Of a DNA stretch of 64,000 nt, positions 27,473 through 34,938 are shown piece after piece. Both the position numbers and the translations under genes were made by a program. Source of the DNA: an uncultured Collinsella sp. (GTDB lineage: Bacteria > Actinomycetota > Coriobacteriia > Coriobacteriales > Coriobacteriaceae); assembly GCA_902494555.1 (NCBI GenBank), contig CABUTR010000008.1:1-64000 (forward strand). The letters are read 5' to 3'. Below the pieces are notes generated by a model, which was not told where the DNA came from, ran no database searches, and was given only the letters and a program-made list of their open reading frames with translations. The number at the start of each line of letters is the position of its first letter. Position 1 is the stretch's first letter.

Positions 27473-28342
27473 TTATTGAGCGATTGCGTAAAGGTCGAAC
27501 CCGCCCTGCGGCGTGCTATCGATCGTATCGGGCGCCTGCGAGTTAAAGCTCACGGGAACCATGCGCTTTGAGGCGCGGAAGCGCGTGCCATCGGTGGCGA
27601 CGGGCGGCTCATCGACCGTGAGCTCGTAGTCGCCGGGCTTGAGTTCGATGCCGTCACCAGCGGAGTTGACATATTGATACTCGTCAATCGCCTGCCCCCT
27701 GAGTGTGCGGCCCACGATATGGATGAGCATCTGGCTGTCTCCGCGGGCGGTGTCCCATGTCGCACCGTCCTTGACCTCGACCGCCACATGCACCGAGCGC
27801 GTACGGCTGAGCGATTGCTCGACAGACATCTCGACCTTGGCGGCGTCTTTGCGCTGTTGCTCCACGTGGCTCCAGACATTTCCGATCGCCGAGCAAGCGA
27901 TGACGCCGGCCATGAAGGCGATAAGGATGGGGCCGAGCGGCGAGCGACGTCCTGCATCTTCCTCGCGAGACAGATTGGGGCGACGTGTGGGCGCGGGCGC
28001 CTGAGCACCCTGCGAGGGCACGTCGAGAATGCTGAAGGATGCCGTGCTGTCGGGGTCGATGGTATGGCGAGGTTGCGGGGTCTTTGCCGGCGAGATGGAC
28101 ATGTCGGCTGGCTCGCCGAGCGTGGCCGTAGCGTCGGCCTTGGCCTCGTCTGCCTCGGCCTGGGCCCAGGCCTGTTCAAAGGTTAGGGGCTCGACGGGGT
28201 CGAGGGCGGCGTCCGAGTCGGCGGCGACGACGTTGCCGGTCTCGTCCTCGTCGCTCGACACGTCACGCGGCGCGGGCTCGTCCCACTCTTCGTCCGGAGC
28301 CTCGCCCTCGCTATACCACCATTCAAAGTTATCAATATCCAT
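27473..28342 (-). CDS. Single-pass membrane protein of unknown function
   Basis: The 289-residue protein has three parts. The first 130 residues are strongly acidic and low in complexity, with several Trp/Tyr near the start. A single transmembrane helix covers about 137-156. The C-terminal domain of about 130 residues outside the membrane contains VHVAVEVKDGATW, RTLRGQAIDEYQYV and ELKPGDYELTV, a beta-rich pattern suggestive of an immunoglobulin-like or lipoprotein-like fold. The N-in topology is inferred from charge. It was not recognised as any named family. It is alone between two repeats or intergenic gaps. Confidence 0.7.
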   Translation of the reverse strand: MDIDNFEWWYSEGEAPDEEWDEPAPRDVSSDEDETGNVVAADSDAALDPVEPLTFEQAWAQAEADEAKADATATLGEPADMSISPAKTPQPRHTIDPDSTASFSILDVPSQGAQAPAPTRRPNLSREEDAGRRSPLGPILIAFMAGVIACSAIGNVWSHVEQQRKDAAKVEMSVEQSLSRTRSVHVAVEVKDGATWDTARGDSQMLIHIVGRTLRGQAIDEYQYVNSAGDGIELKPGDYELTVDEPPVATDGTRFRASKRMVPVSFNSQAPDTIDSTPQGGFDLYAIAQ

Positions 28343-28417
28343 ACGGGGCGCCCCCTTGGCCTCGCAAATAAACACTTGCCAGCCTTATACCCCCAGATGG
28401 CACGGCGGCTCGCATGG

Positions 28418-28450
28418 AATGTAACAAAGGGACTATCCCTTTGTCACATT
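28418..28450. repeat. REP-like palindrome A, copy 1
   Basis: AATGTAACAAAGGG and CCCTTTGTCACATT form a hairpin with one A-C mismatch and a short ACTAT loop, 7 nt beyond the stop of the ATPase gene. The family consensus is ATGTGACAAAGGGAC-n-GTCCCTTTGTCACAT. Other copies are at 29930, 34911 (degenerate), 48442 and 61799. Confidence 0.85.
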
Positions 28451-28456
28451 TTGCGT

Positions 28457-29773
28457 TTAGCCGTGGGCGATCTTGTTTCTCAGCAAGAAGTCGACCGCCC
28501 CTACGATTCTGATGCCGTCGATGTCTGTTGGATGCTCACCATCCCTGACGATCAGGATCTTTTCGTACGAATCAGGGATTTTTCCCAGCGTGTTTAGTTT
28601 GAGCGGTCGCAGCTCGCGCTCTCTGGTCGCCTCGGCATCGATCCGTTCGGTAACCTGGATATATTTACGGTCCGATCCCTCGCCGATTGCGACAAAGTCG
28701 ATTTCCCCCGCGCGCAGATGGCCGCAAAACACTTCGTATCCTTCAAAGACAAGCTGGTTGTAGATAACGTTCTCGAGCATCCTTCCGCTATCGCTGCCTC
28801 TATATCCGTCAAGATAGCTGCGGATTCCCGTATCGGCTATGTAATATTTACCGCCTGTCTTGAGGAGCTCCCGCCCCTTGACGTCATACCTTTTTACCTT
28901 GGTAAACAGGTACGTCTCTTCCAGAGCGTCAATATACGCCGACACCGTCGATGCGTTGGTCTTACCGCCCGATGATTCGTTGAGCGTCCCTACGATTTTG
29001 TTGACCGAGGTTTGATTGGAGATGTTGTCTGCCAGATACGCACAGAGCCGCTCGAGAACGTCGCGCTTGGTGATAGCTCCGCGACCTCTACGCGTCGCGC
29101 GCAATAGGATATCGCGCGCGACAATCGTCTGATAGAGGCTGCGGATGTAGTCGCGGCACGGTTCGCGTCTCGGCTCGTCATGAGCCAGAAACGGCATGCC
29201 GCCATAGGTTATGTACTGCTCGAGCACGGTGTTTGAATTAAGGCGATCGCCCGTCTTGGAAACGAGCTCGGCCCTCTCGTCAAGCCCTTCGGCAACGACC
29301 GCATCGATCGAGCGAAAATCAAGATACTCGCCAAACGTGAGCGGCTGCATCTTGACCTCGATATACCGGCCCGAGATAAGCGTTGCAAGCTCGCTCGATA
29401 GCAAAAAGGCATTGGAGCCCGTGACATAGATATCGCACGGCAAATCGATTCGGAGCGAGTTAACCGCCTTTTCCCAGCCCTCGACATTCTGGAGCTCGTC
29501 AAAGAACAGATAGGGGCGATCGACACCGTCAACGCGCTCCCGAACCATGCGATAAAACGTCAGGTAATCTGTAATCCCCGCATACTCTAGAGATTCCATC
29601 TTAAAGGTCAGCAAACGCTCGGCCGGCACCCCCTGTTGCGCCAGGTGCTCCCTCATCATATCCAATAACGTGGATTTGCCGCAACGGCGTATACCCGTCA
29701 CGATTTTGATGAGGTCGGTATCCTGAAAAGCAATGAGTCGATCAAGATAGCGGCTTCGGCGAACGATGTTCAT
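28457..29773 (-). CDS. AAA ATPase with DUF4143 domain
   Basis: A 438-residue protein of the AAA_14-DUF4143 family. The Walker A is TGIRRCGKST (26-35), Walker B YLFFDELQ (88-95) and the sensor-like VTGSNAFLL. A winged-helix-like middle is followed by a C-terminal DUF4143 nuclease-like fold with ENVIYNQLVFEGYEVFCG, AGEIDFV and KYIQVTERI, which resemble the E-x-D-x-Q/K-x-x core of PD-(D/E)XK enzymes. Proteins of this family are common in gut bacteria, and their role is not established. The gene is preceded by a remarkable inverted repeat at 29801-29880 covering its likely promoter, and is flanked on both sides by REP-like palindromes. Confidence 0.88.
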   Translation of the reverse strand: MNIVRRSRYLDRLIAFQDTDLIKIVTGIRRCGKSTLLDMMREHLAQQGVPAERLLTFKMESLEYAGITDYLTFYRMVRERVDGVDRPYLFFDELQNVEGWEKAVNSLRIDLPCDIYVTGSNAFLLSSELATLISGRYIEVKMQPLTFGEYLDFRSIDAVVAEGLDERAELVSKTGDRLNSNTVLEQYITYGGMPFLAHDEPRREPCRDYIRSLYQTIVARDILLRATRRGRGAITKRDVLERLCAYLADNISNQTSVNKIVGTLNESSGGKTNASTVSAYIDALEETYLFTKVKRYDVKGRELLKTGGKYYIADTGIRSYLDGYRGSDSGRMLENVIYNQLVFEGYEVFCGHLRAGEIDFVAIGEGSDRKYIQVTERIDAEATRERELRPLKLNTLGKIPDSYEKILIVRDGEHPTDIDGIRIVGAVDFLLRNKIAHG

Positions 29774-29800
29774 AGAGTCTCCCTAGCGCCCGGCCAGACG

Positions 29801-29880
29801 TAACATCTTATAAACTCGCATTATTTGCAAGTTTATAAGATGTTACCTTACAAACTTGCAAATAATGCGAGTTTATAAGA
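29801..29880. repeat. Overlapping long inverted repeats at the ATPase promoter
   Basis: Two mutually exclusive perfect palindromes share sequence. One has 16-bp arms (29801-29816/29830-29845). The other has 29-bp arms (29806-29834/29852-29880). The motif CTTATAAACT or its complement occurs three times. On the minus strand TTGCAA (29861-29856) and TTATAA (29838-29833) are spaced by 17 bases and would form the ATPase promoter inside the repeats. The transcript leader would start within them. It could act as an operator array, or as a switchable DNA or RNA structure. Confidence 0.75.
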
Positions 29881-29929
29881 AATGAGCCGCCTCCTCCGCT
29901 TTAAAACAAACTCGCGGTGCCGCTCGTCA

Positions 29930-29960
29930 ATGTGACAAAGGGACTATCTCTTTGTCACAT
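29930..29960. repeat. REP-like palindrome A, copy 2
   Basis: ATGTGACAAAG (29930-29940) and CTTTGTCACAT (29950-29960) are perfect arms around GGACTATCT. It is immediately followed by palindrome F. Confidence 0.85.
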
Positions 29961-29962
29961 CG

Positions 29963-30031
29963 AAGTTGCGGTGGAATAGTTCCCGTTTGTGCGATTACTC
30001 AGGCTATTTAGGAACTATTTCACCGCAAGTT
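29963..30031. repeat. Palindrome F, copy 1
   Basis: Arms of about 21 bp, AAGTTGCGGTGGAATAGTTCC and GGAACTATTTCACCGCAAGTT, pair with one mismatch and one G-T pair. The right end overlaps the stop codon of the MerR gene at 30030. A second copy at 56846-56912 shares the AGTTGCGGTGGAATA outer sequence. Confidence 0.8.
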
Positions 30032-30896
30032 ATTTGAGGACAACGGGGACTTGGATGCAGCAGAAGTCTTCTTGGTGGGACTCGTCGTAGCTCGTGGTAT
30101 CGAGGTAGCAAAAGTCGAAAGCGTTGCCGATGGGCTGGAGCGCGTGCTTGTCCATGCAGGCCACGACGGCGCGGATGCCCTCGGGCTCGTACGGCATGCC
30201 CCAGCGGCTCATGCACAGGTATGTGCCCTCGGGCAGCACTTCGATGCCGATCTCTGCCAGCTCGGCAGCATCGCTCGGCAGCATTTCCTCGGCACCGCGC
30301 GGCAGCACGGCAAAGGAGCCGGCACCGGCGATAGGGTCGTCGGAATGCAGCGCCTCGCGACGCAGCATGGCGCCCCAGCCGCGCATGGGACGCGTGCCCG
30401 TCAGCGCACGCATGCGCAGGATTGCCCGCATGAGCGTGGGGTGAAGCATCGAGCGGCCGCGCTCTATATCGCCCGGAAACTCCTCAAAGACCACGTAGCG
30501 GCGCTCGAATTGCTTGAGCTCCGGCTTGCCCTCGCGCTCGCGCCAGTAAACCGCCTCGTCGTAAAAGCTTAGACGCTCCTGTACGCTCGCGCGCTCGGCT
30601 TTGAGCCCGGCAATCTGCTCGTCGAGCGCCTGCACCCGCGAGCGCAGGTGATCGGTCATCTCGCCAATGTCGAACGTCGAGGTCAGGCGGTCAATCTCGT
30701 CGAGTTCGAGCCCCAGGTCGCGCAGCATGCAGATCAGACGCATGAGCGGGATCTGCGTAGGCGAATAGAAACGGTAGCCCTTTTCGTTCACCACGGCGGG
30801 CTTAAACAGGCCAATCTTGTCGTAGTAGATGAGCGTTTGGCGCGAAACGTTAAACAAGCTCGCCATCTCGCTAATCGCATACATGCCCGTCTGCAT
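30030..30896 (-). CDS. MerR-family regulator with effector-binding C-terminus
   Basis: A 288-residue regulator. The MerR helix-turn-helix YAISEMASLFNVSRQTLIYY and wing NEKGYRFYSP are N-terminal, a coiled coil follows (about 75-115), and the C-terminal region of about 150 residues resembles GyrI-like or multidrug-type ligand-binding domains (ends with DESHQEDFCCIQVPV). The start ATG at 30896 has GGAGGG five bases upstream. It is downstream of the ubiX gene on the same strand and is the only regulator in that cluster, so it is a candidate controller of the UbiD-UbiX-transporter genes. The ligand is unknown. Confidence 0.85.
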   Translation of the reverse strand: MQTGMYAISEMASLFNVSRQTLIYYDKIGLFKPAVVNEKGYRFYSPTQIPLMRLICMLRDLGLELDEIDRLTSTFDIGEMTDHLRSRVQALDEQIAGLKAERASVQERLSFYDEAVYWREREGKPELKQFERRYVVFEEFPGDIERGRSMLHPTLMRAILRMRALTGTRPMRGWGAMLRREALHSDDPIAGAGSFAVLPRGAEEMLPSDAAELAEIGIEVLPEGTYLCMSRWGMPYEPEGIRAVVACMDKHALQPIGNAFDFCYLDTTSYDESHQEDFCCIQVPVVLK

Positions 30897-30987
30897 AGAC
30901 CCTCCCGACACATCCTTTGACGCGAAAAGCCCGCCGCCCACAGGGGCAGCGGGCTCAGACACTCCTCGTATCCTACCCTAAAGACGC

Positions 30988-31566
30988 CTATGACCAGCGC
31001 TTATAGTTTGCACATGACACGCCGACGGCCTCGAGCGCCTTGGCGGCGATGTGATGCACCGCGTCATCGAGCGTGGCGGGGCCGTTGTAAAACGTGAGCA
31101 TGGGCGGCATGAGCATGACGCCCGGCACGCGCGCCAGGCGCGCCATGTTGTCGACATGAATGGCGCTGAAGGGCGTCTCGCGCACCATGAGCACCAGGCG
31201 GCGCTGCTCTTTCATCTGCACGTCGGCCGCGCGCAACAACAGGTTTTCGCTGTAGCCGCTCGCGATGCCGGCGAGCGTCTTCATGGAGCAGGGCGCCACG
31301 ATCATGCCGTCGACCGGATAGGTGCCGCTTGCGATGGCGGCGCCGATGTTCTTGTTGTCGTAGACCGCATCGGCATAGCACGCAAACTCGTCGAGCGTCA
31401 TGCCGAGCTCCTGCTCGATGGTAATCTCTCCCCCGCGCGTGACGACAAGCGCCGACTCGGCACCGGCCTGACGCAGGCATTTGAGGCACTCAAGGCCCAG
31501 CGCGGCACCGCTGGCGCCCGAAACGCCAACGACGATGCGACGGGGACGGACAGAAGACTCAGGCAT
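30988..31566 (-). CDS. ubiX: Flavin prenyltransferase, UbiX/LpdB family
   Basis: A 192-residue flavoprotein of the UbiX/Pad1 family, which attaches a dimethylallyl unit to FMN to form prenylated FMN, the cofactor of UbiD decarboxylases. It has the N-terminal GVSGASGAALG phosphate loop (14-24), PVDGMIVAPCSMKTLAGIASG, the LVLMVRETPFSAIHVDNM segment with conserved Arg and Glu, and ITPPMLTFYN-like MPPMLTFYNGP. It starts 33 nt after ubiD. The pairing with a UbiD gene makes the function firm. Confidence 0.94.
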   Translation of the reverse strand: MPESSVRPRRIVVGVSGASGAALGLECLKCLRQAGAESALVVTRGGEITIEQELGMTLDEFACYADAVYDNKNIGAAIASGTYPVDGMIVAPCSMKTLAGIASGYSENLLLRAADVQMKEQRRLVLMVRETPFSAIHVDNMARLARVPGVMLMPPMLTFYNGPATLDDAVHHIAAKALEAVGVSCANYKRWS

Positions 31567-31599
31567 GACAACTCCTTAACTACTTGGTAGGGCTACTTA

Positions 31600-33087
31600 C
31601 TAGAAAGCAATCTCCTTGGCCCACTTGTCCTTGTCGATCTCCATGAACTGCGAGCGAATGAAATTCTTCTTGAGGTCGAACGGAACCGTGCAGTCGAAGA
31701 TGGCCTTGCAGGCGATGCCGTGCTCGCGAATCGTGGGGTCGAACGCGGGGTCGTTGGACGGGTCGAGCACGTGGCAGTGGCAGCCGGGGATGGTGATGAG
31801 GTCGACGTCGGCCTGGAAGCGCGTGGTCATGGCCCACATCACGTCGCTCATATCAAAGATGTCGACATCCTCGTCAACCAAGATCACATGCTTGAGCTCG
31901 GAGAATGCCGAGAAGGCGAGCATGGCGGCGTTGCGCTGACGGCCCTCGTCATTTTTGCTCGACTTCTTAAACTGCATGATGGCAACGAACTTGCCGCCGC
32001 CGCAGGGGGCAGCGTGGACGTTGAGCAGGCGGCCCGGGATAGCGGTCTCGACCATCTTGTAGATGGAAGCCTCGGTGGGGATACCGGCCATGGACACGTG
32101 CTCGTGCGAAGGGCCGATGCAGCTCTCCATAATGGGGTTGACACGCGTGGTGACGGCGGTGATCTTGATCACCGGACAGACCTTGGCGCCGCCGGTGTAG
32201 CCGGGGAACTCGGGCATGGCGTAGCCGTGGCCGTTGACGTCCTCGTTGATGGTCTCGTCGTGCATGAGGTAGCCCTCGAGCACGTACTCGGCATTGGCGA
32301 TGCACTTCTGCGGAACGGTGACGCAGTCGGCAAGCTCGACAGCGTGGCCGCGCAGGGCGCCGGCAATTTGCAGCTCGTTGAAGCCGAGCGGTGTGGTGGG
32401 AGCCTCAAAACCGCAGCACATGTACACGGCGGGGTCCAAACCGATGGAGATGGAGATGGGCATGTCTTCGCCGCGCTGGCAGTACTCGTCAAAGAACGCG
32501 CCCAGGTGACGGCTGCCGGGGGTAATCCACATGGCAAGCTTATCCTTGTCGACGCAGGAGAAGCGGTGGATGGTCACGTCGGACTGGGAGCCGTCGGGGC
32601 TCGTGCCGTAGGCGAGGCCCATGGTGATGTAGGGGCCGCCGTCGACGGGCGTGTTGGTAGGAGCGGGAACGATCTTGCGCAGGTCAAAGCCCTCGTCGGT
32701 CGCCTTGTACACGACCTCCTGACAGTCGACGTGCGCACCCTCGGCGATCTGCTCGGGCGCGATCAGGTTCTCGAAGCGCTTGCCGATCTCGAGGCCCAGG
32801 TGCTCCTCGTCCAGGTCGAGCAGGGCGGCAACGCGCTTGCGGCTGGCAAGCATGCCGATGCAGACTTTGGCATCGTCAAAGCCCTTGACGTTGTTGAAGA
32901 CCATCGCCGGACCCTCTTTGGTCGGGCGCATAACGGTGCCGCCGGCGCCGACGTGACGGTAGACGCCCGAGACCTCGGCATCGGGATCGACCTGAGTGTC
33001 GGTCTCGAGCAGCTGGCCCGGCATCTCGCGCAAAAAGTCGAGCGCGGAGCGCAGGTCGTGGATCTGGGAAGCATCGGTAGTGGACAT
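31600..33087 (-). CDS. UbiD-family prenylated-FMN-dependent decarboxylase
   Basis: A 495-residue UbiD-fold (de)carboxylase. Enzymes of this family reversibly decarboxylate aromatic or alpha,beta-unsaturated carboxylic acids with prenylated FMN. Catalytic-site elements are visible: the arginine in TIHRFSCVDKD, the AMWITPGSRHLGAF loop, and the conserved glutamate in PEFPGYTGGAKV. Length and the partner UbiX resemble gallate/hydroxybenzoate decarboxylases (LpdC/BsdC type). The start MSTTDASQ (33087) follows GGAG six bases upstream. The substrate is unknown; the DASS transporter next door suggests an imported carboxylate. Confidence 0.92.
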   Translation of the reverse strand: MSTTDASQIHDLRSALDFLREMPGQLLETDTQVDPDAEVSGVYRHVGAGGTVMRPTKEGPAMVFNNVKGFDDAKVCIGMLASRKRVAALLDLDEEHLGLEIGKRFENLIAPEQIAEGAHVDCQEVVYKATDEGFDLRKIVPAPTNTPVDGGPYITMGLAYGTSPDGSQSDVTIHRFSCVDKDKLAMWITPGSRHLGAFFDEYCQRGEDMPISISIGLDPAVYMCCGFEAPTTPLGFNELQIAGALRGHAVELADCVTVPQKCIANAEYVLEGYLMHDETINEDVNGHGYAMPEFPGYTGGAKVCPVIKITAVTTRVNPIMESCIGPSHEHVSMAGIPTEASIYKMVETAIPGRLLNVHAAPCGGGKFVAIMQFKKSSKNDEGRQRNAAMLAFSAFSELKHVILVDEDVDIFDMSDVMWAMTTRFQADVDLITIPGCHCHVLDPSNDPAFDPTIREHGIACKAIFDCTVPFDLKKNFIRSQFMEIDKDKWAKEIAF

Positions 33088-33229
33088 AGCATGCTCCTTT
33101 CGGGAGAGTGCCCGGCGGCGAGGATGCCGCCGGGCTTGGTAACGTAATGGGGCCGCAGCGCTCATAGATGGGGCGCTCGGGCACTCGCAGTTCAAGCACT
33201 CGGCTAATTACAGCCAAGCACTCGACTGC

Positions 33230-34687
33230 TTACATCAGGCCAAAGAGGTGGAACCAGGCGGCCTCGACCAGCACGACGATAAAGACGACCGCGGTGAGGG
33301 GAATACCCATGCGCATGGCCTCTTTGGAGGTGTAGCCGCCGGCGTCCTTGCCCTCGCCGATAAGGATCGGCAGGTTGTGGAACGGCAGGATGTAGTGGAT
33401 GTTGATGGACGTGAAGACGATGAGCGCCACGGCAAGCGGGCTTACGCTGGAGCCGGCCGCGAAGCTGATGAACGCCGGCACGCACACACCGAGCACGGCC
33501 ATGACCGAGCCCATGAACATGTGGATGATCATGGAGAGCGCGGCGACGAGCAGGGCGAACAGGAAGATGTTCTCGGGCACGGAGCTGGGAAGCACGACGT
33601 CGGCGATCCAGGCGTTCATGCCGGTGGCGCCGCCCACGGAACCCACGGCCATGGCGGCCGTCAGGAACATGAGGGACTTGATGTCGACAGCGTTCCAGCT
33701 GGCAGGAGTGAGGACCTCGCCGATGATGGGCATGGCGAGTGCGACGCCAATGGCCAGGGTGACCCAGCCGATATAGTCGCCCGAGACGGTGAGCCACAGC
33801 GCGATGGCGATGACAAGCCACACGATGGTGCGGATCTCCTTGACGGAGAGCTTGCCGAGCGCGGCCTGCTTGGCCACGATCTGCTCGCGATCGTAGACGA
33901 GCTCCTTGCTGGGCTTAAAGAGGAAGAGGCCCAAGAACAGGGTGCACAGCAGCGCGACCAGCATAGGCACGCTCATGTACAGGAACCAGTCGACAAAGGA
34001 CGGACTCATGCCGCCGGCCTCGGCGCTGTACTGCGCAACGAGCGGGTTGAGTGTGGAGTCGCCCGTCAGGAAGAACATGGAGCCCGGGGCAGCAGCGGCA
34101 AACACGAGGAAGCCGAGCTTACCCTTGTCGTCGTCACCGTAGCCGGCGGACTCGGCGATGACCGAGACGACGGCGAGGATGAGGAAGGCGCGGGGGAACG
34201 GATGCGGGATCAGCAGCGACAGCACAAAGGTGAGCGCGAAGATCGAGATGATGAGCGACTTGGCGTCGCGCACGAACTTGAGCATAAACGCATAGGCGAT
34301 GCGCTCGCCCAGGCCCGACTCCTTGACCGCGCTGGCGATGAGGTAGGCACCAATGACGAGCCACATGGTGGCTTTGGTCCACGAGCTAAACGTGGAGGCG
34401 ACTGTCGCCGAGATGCTCGCGGCGCCCGTGTCGTCCACGCACACCTTGAACAGAACGAGCAGCGCGCAGTAGAGCAGGCCCACAAAGCCCGGCTGCGCCA
34501 CGCCACATGCCCAGAACACCACCGTGGCGAGCGTCAGTGCCAGACAGGTCTGAGCGCCGACCGTGAGCTCGACCGTCGAGCTCAGCTCCGCCAAAGGAAG
34601 AAACTTCACCAGCAAAAAGACAACGATACCCAGCACAAAGCCAATTTCGCGCTTGGTGATCTTAAACGCCTTCTTTTCCGCTTCCAT
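33230..34687 (-). CDS. DASS/SLC13-type anion transporter
   Basis: A 485-residue inner-membrane permease with about 12 hydrophobic segments and the divalent-anion:Na+ symporter family pattern: a conserved Ser/Thr/Pro-rich reentrant region (HPFPRAFLIL), FFLTGDSTLNP and the late TSINIHYILPFHNLPILIGEG. DASS proteins carry di- and monocarboxylates. It is followed by the ubiD gene on the same strand and is expected to import the acid that the decarboxylase uses. The start MEAEKKAFK (34687) is near GGTGGGGAG. Confidence 0.88.
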   Translation of the reverse strand: MEAEKKAFKITKREIGFVLGIVVFLLVKFLPLAELSSTVELTVGAQTCLALTLATVVFWACGVAQPGFVGLLYCALLVLFKVCVDDTGAASISATVASTFSSWTKATMWLVIGAYLIASAVKESGLGERIAYAFMLKFVRDAKSLIISIFALTFVLSLLIPHPFPRAFLILAVVSVIAESAGYGDDDKGKLGFLVFAAAAPGSMFFLTGDSTLNPLVAQYSAEAGGMSPSFVDWFLYMSVPMLVALLCTLFLGLFLFKPSKELVYDREQIVAKQAALGKLSVKEIRTIVWLVIAIALWLTVSGDYIGWVTLAIGVALAMPIIGEVLTPASWNAVDIKSLMFLTAAMAVGSVGGATGMNAWIADVVLPSSVPENIFLFALLVAALSMIIHMFMGSVMAVLGVCVPAFISFAAGSSVSPLAVALIVFTSINIHYILPFHNLPILIGEGKDAGGYTSKEAMRMGIPLTAVVFIVVLVEAAWFHLFGLM

Positions 34688-34740
34688 CTCCCCACCTTTC
34701 TTGTTGGGGGCGCTCCGGATTCGCGGCCACGTTGCCACTT

Positions 34741-34770
34741 AAAAAGGGGCGCCCGTTATCGGACACCCCT
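34741..34770 (-). terminator. Terminator or attenuator before the DASS gene
   Basis: On the minus strand a 10-bp stem, GGGGTGTCCG with CGGGCGCCCC (two G-T pairs) and an ATAA loop, is followed by TTTTT. It lies 54 nt upstream of the transporter start and 75 nt beyond another terminator, so it may act as a leader attenuator rather than ending the fusion gene. A -35-like TTGACT is at 34802-34797. Confidence 0.65.
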
Positions 34771-34837
34771 TACGTTGCGCTGTGTTGTTGCAATACAGTC
34801 AAGCGGGATTTTTTGGATGAGAAGCGATCCCCTGGAC

Positions 34838-34902
34838 AAAAAACCATCACATCATTCGACGCTTTTCCTCGTTTTCGAGATTTTCATCGAATGTTGTGAC
34901 GG
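34838..34902 (-). terminator. Terminator of the LpdD-IDI fusion gene
   Basis: CCGTCACAACATTCGA (34902-34887) pairs with TCGAATGATGTGATGG (34859-34844) with two imperfect positions and runs into TTTTTT on the minus strand. The loop contains its own small TCTCG/CGAGG hairpin. Confidence 0.7.
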
Positions 34903-34910
34903 TTTGGATA

Positions 34911-34938
34911 TGGCAAAGGGACTGTACCTTTGTTACAT
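34911..34938. repeat. REP-like palindrome A, copy 3 (degenerate)
   Basis: TATGGCAAAGG and CCTTTGTTACATA flank ACTGTA; pairing is imperfect. The right arm overlaps the last sense codon and the TAA stop (34933-34935) of the fusion gene, so the repeat contributes the C-terminal methionine. Confidence 0.65.

Noticed and set aside
28418..28450. Palindrome A as a terminator
   Set aside because: Short loop and good stem, but no T tract on either side in any copy; it fits REP-type repeats better.
29801..29880. CRISPR-like or iteron array
   Set aside because: The repeats are inverted and overlapping with no regular unique spacers, and no cas or rep gene is nearby.
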